Positions 46,912-55,750 of a stretch of DNA of 64,000 bases are shown here, piece after piece. Position 1 is the first letter of the stretch. Each line of letters begins with the position of its first letter. A program made the translations under genes and the position numbers. The stretch comes from Clostridiales bacterium (GTDB lineage: Bacteria; Bacillota; Clostridia; Lachnospirales; Lachnospiraceae), in assembly GCA_012523775.1 (NCBI GenBank), contig JAAYTK010000015.1, positions 1 to 64,000 of the forward strand, given 5' to 3'. The notes beneath the pieces are model-generated. The model did not search any database and was not told where the DNA came from. It saw nothing but the letters and a program-made list of their open reading frames with translations.

Positions 46912-48507
46912 ATGGCAGAGAGGCTGAAGCAAATTCCCAAACAGTTATTAGAATTTTGGAACAAGTACACAGCAAGACAAAAGACCATCCTTATAAGTGT
47001 GGTTAGTGTAATTATTATAGCTTTTGTAGTATTAATAGTTATTACAGGACGGGTTGAATACGGGGAACTGACCATCACTGAAACCACCAAGGAGGCTAGT
47101 GAAGTTGTCGAATTATTAGAGTCCGAAAATATAAAATATAAGCTTGGCTCAGACCGTTTAACAGTCTCTGTTGACTTAAAAAGATATTCGGATGCGGTAT
47201 TGCTTCTTGCCAGTAACGACATGCCCTCCACAGGCATAACCTTGGATGAGTTGCTGAACAACAGTCTTAGTACGACTAACAGTGACCGCAATCTGAAATT
47301 AAATCTTTACATACAAAATCAACTAAGAAAATACATAAAGACCATGGAGGGTGTTGAGGAAGCAGAGGTCTATTACATACCGGTGGATAATACCAACTCT
47401 ATACTTACGACACAGAAAGAAACCAGTGCAAGTGTGCTTCTTACCGTGAACGATGATTTCAGGAGAGATACGGCTGAGACCATTGCCGAGGTTGTAGCTT
47501 CGGTTATCGGTAATGATACTACGACTAACATAAAGGTGGCAGATCAGAACGGGAATCTGCTTTTTGGTGGTGCCCAGGATCTATATTCTGCAAACGCTAC
47601 ATCAAAGGAAGAATATAGAGAGATGCTACGCAACACCTTTATTAATAATATATATATGGGGCTAATTAAAAGCGGGTATGATGATGTAGTTATCATGCCT
47701 AATTTGTCGTTGGATTTTAAAGAAATCGATGAATTATTTATCGAATATTTACCTGTTGAAGGTCAGGATCAGGGTGTCTATAGCCATAGCTATACCTATA
47801 GCTCTGAAAATGCTGGAGCTTTTGGCGGCGGAGTACCCGGTACATCATCCAATGATGAGACCGATTATATGATCGAGGACAGTTCCAGTACCTCCGGTAG
47901 TGTAGATATTGAGGAATACGATTATCTGCCCAATGAGAGACGTACCAATATTAAATATGAGATTGGTGCTATCATACCTGAAGAATCCTCGGTTAGCATT
48001 CTGCTACGTAAGCTTAGAACAATCACCGAGGAGCAGCTGGAAAGAGACGGATTATTGGAGGAAATAAGCTTTGACGAATATGCAAGACTTAACAGTACAG
48101 AGACAAAACTGGAGGTAGATCCTGAGATTGTATCCATGGTATCACTGGCAACGGGTATAGATGAAGCAAATATACAGATTACTGCCTTCGAATTACCTGT
48201 GTTTGTACCTAAGGTGGTTGAAATCAGAGAATGGACAGATTATCTGCAGATTATACTGGCTGTATTGATTGTGGGATTATTATTATTTGTAGTGTTTAAG
48301 GGAATACGACCCGTTGATGTTACCGAGCTTGAACCGGAGCTGTCCGTTGAGCAGCTTCTGGCAACCACCAAGGAGAATCAGACTATGGAGGATATAGACT
48401 TTAGCGAGGTATCAGAGGTCCGTAAGATGATAGAGAAGTTTGTTGATGAGAAGCCTGATGCGGTGGCGCAGCTTCTTCGGAACTGGTTAAACGAGGATTG
48501 GGATTAA
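46912..48507 (+). CDS. fliF: Flagellar MS-ring protein FliF
   Basis: Forms the membrane ring on which the motor is built. Two membrane helices are visible (about 24-43 and 442-463). Between them are the ring-building motifs, including SDRLTVSVDLKRYSDAVLLLAS and LYIQNQLRKYIKTMEGVEEAEVYY. The C-terminal cytoplasmic tail (from about 465) binds FliG and ends with MIEKFVDEKPDAVAQLLRNWL. Length is 531. It is followed after 13 bp by fliG. Confidence 0.95.
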   Translation: MAERLKQIPKQLLEFWNKYTARQKTILISVVSVIIIAFVVLIVITGRVEYGELTITETTKEASEVVELLESENIKYKLGSDRLTVSVDLKRYSDAVLLLASNDMPSTGITLDELLNNSLSTTNSDRNLKLNLYIQNQLRKYIKTMEGVEEAEVYYIPVDNTNSILTTQKETSASVLLTVNDDFRRDTAETIAEVVASVIGNDTTTNIKVADQNGNLLFGGAQDLYSANATSKEEYREMLRNTFINNIYMGLIKSGYDDVVIMPNLSLDFKEIDELFIEYLPVEGQDQGVYSHSYTYSSENAGAFGGGVPGTSSNDETDYMIEDSSSTSGSVDIEEYDYLPNERRTNIKYEIGAIIPEESSVSILLRKLRTITEEQLERDGLLEEISFDEYARLNSTETKLEVDPEIVSMVSLATGIDEANIQITAFELPVFVPKVVEIREWTDYLQIILAVLIVGLLLFVVFKGIRPVDVTELEPELSVEQLLATTKENQTMEDIDFSEVSEVRKMIEKFVDEKPDAVAQLLRNWLNEDWD

Positions 48508-48520
48508 GGAGGGAAATCAG

Positions 48521-49534
48521 ATGGCAAGAGTTAGTGGAGAAATAAGCGGAATTCAAAAAGCGGCAATATTACTGATTTCCTTAGGACCCGAACGCTCAGC
48601 CAATATATTTAAGCATTTGAAGGAGGACGAGATAGAGACCCTGACTTTGGAGATAGCCAACACACGCAGTGTCTCTCCGGCAACAAAGGATCAGGTATTA
48701 GACGAGTTCTATGAGATCTGTCTTGCACAGCAATATATTGCAGAGGGTGGAATTGCATATGCTAAGGAGCTTTTAGAGAAAGCTCTTGGTGTTGATAAGG
48801 CAAGGGATGTTATCGGAAAGCTTACTGCCTCACTTCAGGTACGGCCGTTTGAATTTGTCAGAAAGACGGATGCAACTCAGCTCCTGAACTTCATACAGGA
48901 TGAGCATCCGCAGACCATAGCTCTGATCCTTTCATACTTATCCTCATCACAGGCCGCAACCATCATCTCCTCCCTGGCTCCGGATAAGCAGGCGGATGTT
49001 GCCAAGCGTATAGCAATGATGGACAGAACATCACCGGATGTAATTAAGGAGGTTGAAAAGGTGTTGGAGCGTAAGCTGGCTTCTTTAGTAAATCAGGACT
49101 ATACCATTGTCGGTGGTGTGGATTCTATCGTAGATATTTTAAATACCGTAGACAGAGGAACAGAAAAGCATATTATGGAGACTCTGGAAATCGAAGAGCC
49201 CGAGCTTGCTGATGAAATCAGAAGAAAGATGTTCGTATTTGAGGATATTCTTAGTCTGGATGATAAGTCCATTCAGAGAGTGCTTAGAGAGGTTGATAAC
49301 AACGAGCTGGCCATGGCTCTTAAGTCTGCTAATGAAGAAGTACAGAATGTCATATTCAATAATCTGTCTAAACGTCTTGCAACTATGATACGGGAGGATA
49401 TGGAATATATGGGCCCTGTTCGCTTAAAGGATGTTGAAGAGGCACAGCAGAGGATTGTTAATATAATCAGAAAACTGGAGGATTCTTCTGAAATTATTAT
49501 CTCCAGAGGCGGGGGTGACGAGATAATTGTCTAA
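48521..49534 (+). CDS. fliG: Flagellar motor switch protein FliG
   Basis: Couples stator force to the rotor. The three armadillo-like regions are visible: the N-terminal FliF-binding part, EHPQTIALILSYL in the middle, and the C-terminal torque helix with FEDILSLDDKSIQRVLREVD. Length is 337. AAGGAGGG precedes the ATG. It overlaps fliH by 8 bp. Confidence 0.96.
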   Translation: MARVSGEISGIQKAAILLISLGPERSANIFKHLKEDEIETLTLEIANTRSVSPATKDQVLDEFYEICLAQQYIAEGGIAYAKELLEKALGVDKARDVIGKLTASLQVRPFEFVRKTDATQLLNFIQDEHPQTIALILSYLSSSQAATIISSLAPDKQADVAKRIAMMDRTSPDVIKEVEKVLERKLASLVNQDYTIVGGVDSIVDILNTVDRGTEKHIMETLEIEEPELADEIRRKMFVFEDILSLDDKSIQRVLREVDNNELAMALKSANEEVQNVIFNNLSKRLATMIREDMEYMGPVRLKDVEEAQQRIVNIIRKLEDSSEIIISRGGGDEIIV

Positions 49535-50297
49535 TGTTATAAAGTCATACACCATCCGTTATAAAGAGGATAATAAAATAACTATAGATTTTGCTGCGAA
49601 AGATGAAGAGCTGCAGGCCAAACGCTCAAGTCTTCTGGCACAAACACAGACCGAGGAAGGCTTTGAGGATGGACTCCAGGCATATGTAGTCGATCCCATA
49701 GTCACCGAGGAGGAGCAACAGAAGAAGGCCGAGTTAATAGTCGAGATGGCGAGAAAAGAGGCCGAGGCTATTCTTGAAGCGGCAAAGGACGAGGTTAAGA
49801 AGCTTAAGGAAGAAGCCATAGAAAACGCTGAGAAGCAAGGTTATGAAGAGGGTTTAAGAAGAGGAGAGCAGGAAATACAGCAACTTAAAAGCAGTCTTAT
49901 TGAGCAGAAGGAACTGCAAAAGCAAGAGTATCAGGAAATAATAGAGGGAATACAAGGTCAGGTAACCGAGCTTATAATTTCCTTGATTACTAAATTAACC
50001 GGTATTTTTGTCGAGGATAAGGCTGATATCATTCTATATTTGGTGGAAAAGGCATTGGCTGACGATGACAGTAAGGATTCTTATACATTACGGGTAAGTA
50101 GTGATGATAAGGATATCATTTTTTCTAAGAAAGAGTATATTGAGGGTATTATAGGAAGGGAAATACAGATTACCGTAGATCCTCAGCTTGGTAAAAATCA
50201 ATGCCTGATAGAGACTGAAAACAAAATAATTGACTGCAGTATGGATGTTCAGCTAAATAACTTAATAACAGACTTAAAGCTACTTTCAAGTGTTTAG
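49527..50297 (+). CDS. fliH: Flagellar export regulator FliH
   Basis: Soluble protein that holds the export ATPase FliI at the gate. Its 256 residues show a long charged coiled coil rich in Glu, Lys and Gln (about 50-145) with AxxxEG-like repeats, followed by a compact C-terminal domain. Conservation is low in this family, so position between fliG and fliI is the main support. The start is TTG 49527, overlapping fliG by 8 bp. Confidence 0.85.
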   Translation: MSNVIKSYTIRYKEDNKITIDFAAKDEELQAKRSSLLAQTQTEEGFEDGLQAYVVDPIVTEEEQQKKAELIVEMARKEAEAILEAAKDEVKKLKEEAIENAEKQGYEEGLRRGEQEIQQLKSSLIEQKELQKQEYQEIIEGIQGQVTELIISLITKLTGIFVEDKADIILYLVEKALADDDSKDSYTLRVSSDDKDIIFSKKEYIEGIIGREIQITVDPQLGKNQCLIETENKIIDCSMDVQLNNLITDLKLLSSV

Positions 50298-50375
50298 ATT
50301 TTACCTAATGATGACGATATACATGATGAGCATAATTTGCTTATCAATCGAGTGTTTCATAGAAAGCAGGAGTTT

Positions 50376-51683
50376 ATGAATGTCGTAAATTTTGATAAGT
50401 ACAGACAGCTTTTGGATAAGAATTATCATAAGGAATTTGGTAAAGTAATAAAAATGGTAGGTCTTACCCTGGAGGCAACGGGACCCAACTCCAATCTTAA
50501 TGATGTTTGTTATATAACTAATGAGAATAATGAAAGAAAATTGGCTGAGGTTGTGGGGTTTAGAGATAACAGGATTCTTCTCATGCCCTATGACGATATG
50601 ACCGGTGTTGGAATCGGAAGTATAGTTGAGAACACCGGAGGGTCATTTCGTGTTCCTGTAGGAGAAGAGCTTCTTGGAAGAACGCTGGACGGACTTGGGA
50701 ATCCCATTGACGGCTCCGACATTGAATGTACTACTTTTTATGAGGCAGAAGCGGCTCCTCCCGACCCGCTAAAGCGTAAACTAATCGAGGATGTTCTTCC
50801 TTTAGGAGTAAAAGCCGTAGACAGCATGCTAACGGTAGGTAAAGGCCAGAGAATCGGAATATTTGCCGGCAGTGGCGTAGGGAAAAGCACATTGCTGGGT
50901 ATGTTTGCAAGAAATACCAAGGCCGATATTAATGTTATAGCACTTATCGGAGAACGAGGCAGAGAAGTTCGGGAATTTATCGAAAGAGATTTAGGTGAAG
51001 AGGGATTAAAGCGTTCCGTGGTTGTTGTGGCAACCTCGGATAAACCTGCTTTAATACGTAAAAAGGCAGCAAAAACTGCCACGGCAATCGCAGAGTATTT
51101 TAGGGACCAAGGAAAGGACGTTCTTCTGATGATGGACTCGTTGACCAGGTTTTCCATGGCACAGCGGGAGATAGGATTAGCATCGGGAGAGCCACCGGTG
51201 TCCAGAGGATATACTCCGAGTGTATATACCGAGATGCCTAAGCTTCTGGAAAGGGCGGGTAATTCAGATAGAGGCTCGATAACCGGACTCTATACGGTAT
51301 TAGTCGACGGTGATGACTTTAACGAACCGATTTCAGATACGGCAAGAAGTATTTTAGACGGTCATATAATGCTTTCAAGAAAGCTTGCGAATAGGAATCA
51401 CTACCCTGCTATAGATGTACTGCAGAGTATTTCCCGAGTAATGAGTCAGATTATAACTCCTGAGCATAAGGAAGCTGCCGGAAGGTTAAAAAATATATTG
51501 GCGACTTATCAGGAAGCCGAGGACCTAATAAATATTGGAGCATATAAAAGCGGCTCTAATCCGAACATTGATTATGCAATCTCCAAGATTCAGCAGGTGA
51601 ATGAATTTCTTACTCAGGAAGTTGAGGATAAGATTACATTTGAGCAGGAGATTGCCATGTTAAAGGAGATTTTTGAAGAATAA
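50376..51683 (+). CDS. fliI: Flagellum-specific ATPase FliI
   Basis: F1-like ATPase of the flagellar export apparatus. It has GRTLDGLGNPIDG, the P-loop GIFAGSGVGKSTLLG, ALIGERGREVREFI, the Walker B region DVLLMMDSLTRFSMAQREIGL and GEPPVSRGYTPSVYTEMPKL. Length is 435. ATG 50376 follows GCAGGAG; an open frame extending back to 50337 has no ribosome-binding site. The stop overlaps the ATG of fliJ by one base. Confidence 0.96.
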   Translation: MNVVNFDKYRQLLDKNYHKEFGKVIKMVGLTLEATGPNSNLNDVCYITNENNERKLAEVVGFRDNRILLMPYDDMTGVGIGSIVENTGGSFRVPVGEELLGRTLDGLGNPIDGSDIECTTFYEAEAAPPDPLKRKLIEDVLPLGVKAVDSMLTVGKGQRIGIFAGSGVGKSTLLGMFARNTKADINVIALIGERGREVREFIERDLGEEGLKRSVVVVATSDKPALIRKKAAKTATAIAEYFRDQGKDVLLMMDSLTRFSMAQREIGLASGEPPVSRGYTPSVYTEMPKLLERAGNSDRGSITGLYTVLVDGDDFNEPISDTARSILDGHIMLSRKLANRNHYPAIDVLQSISRVMSQIITPEHKEAAGRLKNILATYQEAEDLINIGAYKSGSNPNIDYAISKIQQVNEFLTQEVEDKITFEQEIAMLKEIFEE

Positions 51684-52144
51684 TGAAGAAATTTCGCTAT
51701 AGCATGGAAAGTATTCTTAATATAAAGCTTAAGCTTGAGGATCAAGCGAAGCTTGCATATGCCAACGCCAGGAGCCGCCTTATTGCGGAGGAGGAAAAGC
51801 TTGAAGCTATGAAGCGAAAAAAGGCTTCCTATGAACAGCAGCAGCGTTCGCAAAGCAATAATAAGCTTAATATTATGAAAATGAAGCAGTTATCGGAAGC
51901 TATAGAAATTATGAAAATGAATATCAAGCAACAGGTCGTAGTTGTAAAAACGGCTGAACAGCGTTTGGAGATTGCAAGAATCCGTCTTAATGAAGCTATG
52001 ATTGAGAGAAAGACGCATGAGAGACTGAAGGAAAATGCATGGCATGAATATTTGATGGATGTCACAGCCGAGGAGCAAAAAGATATTGATGAGCTTAACA
52101 GCTTTAAACATAACGGCCTTCTGTTGCATGAGGAGGATAGATAA
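51683..52144 (+). CDS. fliJ: Flagellar export chaperone FliJ
   Basis: A 153-residue, almost entirely coiled-coil protein rich in Lys, Glu, Gln and Met, with MESILNIKLKLEDQAKLAYA at the N-terminus. FliJ sits in the centre of the FliI ring and handles export traffic. Sequence is poorly conserved, but size, coil and position right after fliI support the call. Both ends overlap neighbours by one base (TAATG), implying coupled translation. Confidence 0.88.
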   Translation: MKKFRYSMESILNIKLKLEDQAKLAYANARSRLIAEEEKLEAMKRKKASYEQQQRSQSNNKLNIMKMKQLSEAIEIMKMNIKQQVVVVKTAEQRLEIARIRLNEAMIERKTHERLKENAWHEYLMDVTAEEQKDIDELNSFKHNGLLLHEEDR

Positions 52145-52914
52145 TGGCAAGGAGAGACAAGGCTGATAGGGCAGAAAAAGAAGGCGGTAAGCTGTTAACG
52201 GTCTTGATTGCCTTATTGATAGTATTCATATGGTTCGCCATATTCGGACTACTGATTAAATTTGACGTAGGAGGCTTTGGCTCCGATATATTACGCCCTA
52301 TAATTAAGGATATTCCCCTAATCAATAAGCTGCTTCCTGATATATCCGAAGAGCAACTGGCTATCGAAAAGGACTATGCCTATAGCTCCTTAGCCGAAGC
52401 AGTGGCAAAGATTAAAGAGCTGGAAGCCACAATCAAAGAGATGGAGATTAAGAATAACGAAGAAGATGAGAAGTGGGCAGATTTACAGGCGGAACTGAAC
52501 AGACTTAAAATATTTGAAGAACAGCAAAGTGAATATGAGGAGAAGCAAAAGGAATTTGACAAGAAGGTAGTATTCGCAGAGGCTGCTCCAAGTATAGAGG
52601 AGTACAAGAAATTTTACGAGAGCATCAATCCTGCCAATGCAGAAGAGATTTACAGACAGGTAGTTGAGCAGCTACAGTATTCCGGAGCAATACAGGAAAA
52701 GGCTAATATTTATAAGAGCATGGATCCCGAAGCCGCAGCCAGAATACTTGAAACAATGACTGCCGATGTGGAAGCGGTGGCAAAGATTCTGTTAGCCATG
52801 AAACCAAAGGAAAGTGCGGCAATACTGGCTGAGATGGACCATGTTCTGGCGGCGAAAATAACAAAGAAGATGCTTGATATGGATGAAGAGCGATTGTCGC
52901 AGACCACACCATAG
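52144..52914 (+). CDS. MotE/YlxF-like protein with MgtE N-domain
   Basis: A 256-residue membrane protein with one helix (about 18-40), a periplasm-side coiled coil (about 75-145) and a C-terminal MgtE intracellular-N-like helical domain, in which ANIYKSMDPEAAARILETM and AAILAEMDHVLAAKITKKML are typical. B. subtilis has ylxF at the same place. Similar proteins in alpha-proteobacteria (MotE) help the stator protein MotC. Its role here is inferred from the position between fliJ and fliK. No magnesium channel is present. Confidence 0.8.
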   Translation: MARRDKADRAEKEGGKLLTVLIALLIVFIWFAIFGLLIKFDVGGFGSDILRPIIKDIPLINKLLPDISEEQLAIEKDYAYSSLAEAVAKIKELEATIKEMEIKNNEEDEKWADLQAELNRLKIFEEQQSEYEEKQKEFDKKVVFAEAAPSIEEYKKFYESINPANAEEIYRQVVEQLQYSGAIQEKANIYKSMDPEAAARILETMTADVEAVAKILLAMKPKESAAILAEMDHVLAAKITKKMLDMDEERLSQTTP

Positions 52915-53019
52915 TATGTATCCCGGTCACATCAGGGAGTAATTATATATCCCTGTTGAGATAAATATCAGGAAGCCATATTATTATGGCGACCACATAG
53001 AAAGGAGGGATGAGAGAGG

Positions 53020-54417
53020 ATGATGATGCAAAGCATACCTGTGCAAGCTTCCGGTATGGTTAACGGAGCCATGGGTTTTGCTGATATTGTCAGAAGGTCC
53101 GGAGAGAGTAAGTTTGAATTATTCCTTGACAACAGAATAAAGACGGAGACAAAGATTTCCGATAAAGCTAAAGCCGTCAATGTGGGCAAGGCGGACAGAA
53201 CTGACAATACAAGCCCGGAAAAATCCAACCAGATTAAGGATGCTGTTAAGGGTATTGTCAATACGGCTGTAGAGTCTGACAAAGGCTTGGAAAGCACAGT
53301 TAATGTTGATAATCAGCCTGTTGACGGACAGGAAGCTCCGGACCTAATGACATCGGATATAATGGAGCAGATTCTGGCAATGCTTGGTCAAATCAAAGAC
53401 ATTATAATGGAAAAGCTGGATTTGACTCCGGAAGAGCTGGATCAGATGATGACAGACTTGGGACTTGAGTTGACTGACCTGGTTGACCCACAGGCAATTA
53501 TGAAGCTTGTGTTGGTCAAGTACAATTCTACTGACCCTATGGCAATTGTTTTTGATGAACAGCTTACCAATACCTTCAAGGATTTACTCACGGCTGTGAA
53601 TGACATTCGAAAGGAAGCTAACCTTAAGCTTACTGATGAGGAGATTGAACTGCTTCTGGAGCAGAATACGGACACCTTTGATAATGAGATATCAGTAGAT
53701 GATATGGAAGCCGAGACCTTACAGTCAATGACAGGTTCAAAGCAGGACAAGGATGAATCTGAAGAAGTAAAGAACAGCACCATTTCACGCCAATCAGTAT
53801 CAGAAGACAGTGAAATCAGCAACCAAAATCATGTAGCAGCATCGAAGAACGTCAGCAAAGAGCGTAAGGAAGGTTCTGATAAGACGGACGGATACGAAGC
53901 GTTCCTTGATAAGCTGAGTGCGAATTATGATAAACACATAATTGAATTTAGCAATGATACCGTCAGGCTATATGAAATCAGGGATATAGCACAACAGATT
54001 ATCGAGCAAATACGAGTTATTATCAGTCCCGAACAGACATCCATGGAGCTTCAGTTATATCCTGAGCATCTTGGCAAAGTGAATCTTACCGTTAGTTCCA
54101 GAGAAGGTGTGATGACTGCACATTTTGTGGTACAGAACGAGATTGCCAAGGAAGCGGTAGAAGGACAGCTGATTACACTTAAGGAAACACTTGCACAACA
54201 GGGAATCAAGGTAGAAACCATCGAAGTTACGGTAGCCAGCTATACATTTGATCAAAGTCCGTACGATGAGGCCGAACAAAGCACGCAAAGCAAGCAAGGC
54301 ACAAGGCATAAGATTACCTTCGAAGAAGCTGTAGCCATGAGTGAGGACCCCATAGAGGAGACTGATACTAAGGATCCTTCAGGCAACATAGGTTATACCA
54401 TTGACTACACAGCTTAG
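53020..54417 (+). CDS. fliK: Flagellar hook-length control protein FliK
   Basis: A molecular ruler that switches export from hook to filament. The long N-terminal part (1-310) is variable, low in complexity and rich in Asp, Glu, Ser and Lys. The C-terminal Flg_hook domain has SMELQLYPEHLGKVNLTVSS and AHFVVQNEIAKEAVEGQL followed by LKETLAQQGIKVETIEV, which are diagnostic. Length is 465. The start is one of three consecutive ATGs (53020, 53023, 53026); AAAGGAGGG lies 12-18 bp upstream. It follows a 105-bp gap with two small hairpins. Confidence 0.9.
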   Translation: MMMQSIPVQASGMVNGAMGFADIVRRSGESKFELFLDNRIKTETKISDKAKAVNVGKADRTDNTSPEKSNQIKDAVKGIVNTAVESDKGLESTVNVDNQPVDGQEAPDLMTSDIMEQILAMLGQIKDIIMEKLDLTPEELDQMMTDLGLELTDLVDPQAIMKLVLVKYNSTDPMAIVFDEQLTNTFKDLLTAVNDIRKEANLKLTDEEIELLLEQNTDTFDNEISVDDMEAETLQSMTGSKQDKDESEEVKNSTISRQSVSEDSEISNQNHVAASKNVSKERKEGSDKTDGYEAFLDKLSANYDKHIIEFSNDTVRLYEIRDIAQQIIEQIRVIISPEQTSMELQLYPEHLGKVNLTVSSREGVMTAHFVVQNEIAKEAVEGQLITLKETLAQQGIKVETIEVTVASYTFDQSPYDEAEQSTQSKQGTRHKITFEEAVAMSEDPIEETDTKDPSGNIGYTIDYTA

Positions 54418-54443
54418 TAAAGTAATAAAAAAGGAGGAAGGCC

Positions 54444-55262
54444 ATGAGCGAATTAATTCAATCAGTAAAAAATGGCGTAATCGATCAAGTTAACAAAGCG
54501 GCTACAACCGAGAAAAAGGTAAACAACGAACTGGGTAAAGACGCATTTATGCAGCTACTGGTTACGCAGATGAAGTATCAGGATCCGCTTAACCCCAATA
54601 CGGACACCGAGTTCATTGCTCAACTGGCGACCTTTTCACAATTGGAGCAGATGCAGAATCTTGGGGCAATGACTTCTAATTCACAGGCATTAAGTCTGGT
54701 CGGAAAGAATGTTATTGTAAGAACAAAGAGTGAGACAGGAGCCATCACGGAAATCGGTGGAAAAGTGGATTTTGTAAACATGAGTAACGGTAAAGCACGT
54801 ATTTCCATAAACGGAAATCTTTATTCGGTGGATGATCTTGACAGCGTAATAGATGATATCTACATTCTGGAGAAGGGACGTCCCCGTGTGGTCAAAAAGG
54901 TTGAATTGGAATACGATGCTGAGAATCCGGAGGATTTAAGCTTCGATGTACATCTGGGTGAAGGAGATTCTATGGCGGATGATGTGGCAGTATTGATAGA
55001 CCAAACCTTACTCGATTCTTCGGTAATAACTCTGAAGGATAATAAGGTCACCATATCAAAATCCGTGTTTGAGAATGCACCAAACGGTACTTACAAGATA
55101 ACGGTAATATTCAATGATGTTCTTTTCACAACATCAAAGGATATGGTAAGTGTTACGGTTAAGAACTATGTAGAACAACCCAATGAACCTGATGTACCGG
55201 AGGAGCCCGAGGATATTGAGGAAACTGATGATAATGAGGACCTCGGGGATGACAACAATTAA
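54444..55262 (+). CDS. flgD: Flagellar hook assembly protein FlgD
   Basis: The cap that guides polymerisation of the hook. The N-terminal half has GKDAFMQLLVTQMKYQDPLNP and EFIAQLATFSQLEQMQNL, the FlgD signature, then an Ig-like region. Length is 272. The last 35 residues are an acidic, Pro-rich tail (PDVPEEPEDIEETDD) that is not part of the usual domain. AAGGAGGAAGG precedes the start. Confidence 0.93.
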   Translation: MSELIQSVKNGVIDQVNKAATTEKKVNNELGKDAFMQLLVTQMKYQDPLNPNTDTEFIAQLATFSQLEQMQNLGAMTSNSQALSLVGKNVIVRTKSETGAITEIGGKVDFVNMSNGKARISINGNLYSVDDLDSVIDDIYILEKGRPRVVKKVELEYDAENPEDLSFDVHLGEGDSMADDVAVLIDQTLLDSSVITLKDNKVTISKSVFENAPNGTYKITVIFNDVLFTTSKDMVSVTVKNYVEQPNEPDVPEEPEDIEETDDNEDLGDDNN

Positions 55263-55284
55263 CAAGCGGTAGATGGAGGTTATT

Positions 55285-55665
55285 ATGAATAACATGCCTA
55301 TTAACAAAATACCTTCCCAGCTGCCCGTTGCTAACAGAATTAACAGTAATACTATAGCAAAACCGTTAGCAGGGATACCCTTTCATGAGATACTGAAAGA
55401 AAAACAGGCCGGAGCATCTGAACTGAAATTCTCAAAGCATGCCAATGAAAGGCTTGCAAGCAGAAACATAGATCTGACAGATGATCAGTACAGACGGCTG
55501 GAAACAGGAGCAAAGAGAGCTTATGAGAAGGGAATTAAAGAATCGCTGGTAATGGTAGACAACCTTGCATTTATCGTTAATATTAAGAACAACACTGTTA
55601 TAACAGCGGTAAATGAAGGTGAAGAGAAAATTTTCACTAATATTGACGGTGCAGTAATCATATAA
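55285..55665 (+). CDS. Flagellar operon protein, TIGR02530 family
   Basis: A 126-residue soluble protein with the pattern LKFSKHANERLASRNIDL and VDNLAFIVNIKNNTVITAV found in the clostridial and bacillar small proteins located between flgD and flgE (TIGR02530/flg_new). The function is not established. ATG 55285 is favoured by GGAGGT (55275-55280); the longer frame starting at 55273 includes this SD and is rejected. Confidence 0.8.
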   Translation: MNNMPINKIPSQLPVANRINSNTIAKPLAGIPFHEILKEKQAGASELKFSKHANERLASRNIDLTDDQYRRLETGAKRAYEKGIKESLVMVDNLAFIVNIKNNTVITAVNEGEEKIFTNIDGAVII

Positions 55666-55750
55666 TGCCGGACCTTTCGGAGGCTTTAGTATCCATGACT
55701 GACAGATTGGATACATATGGTTACAAAGCATACTTAGGAGGTCATTAATT

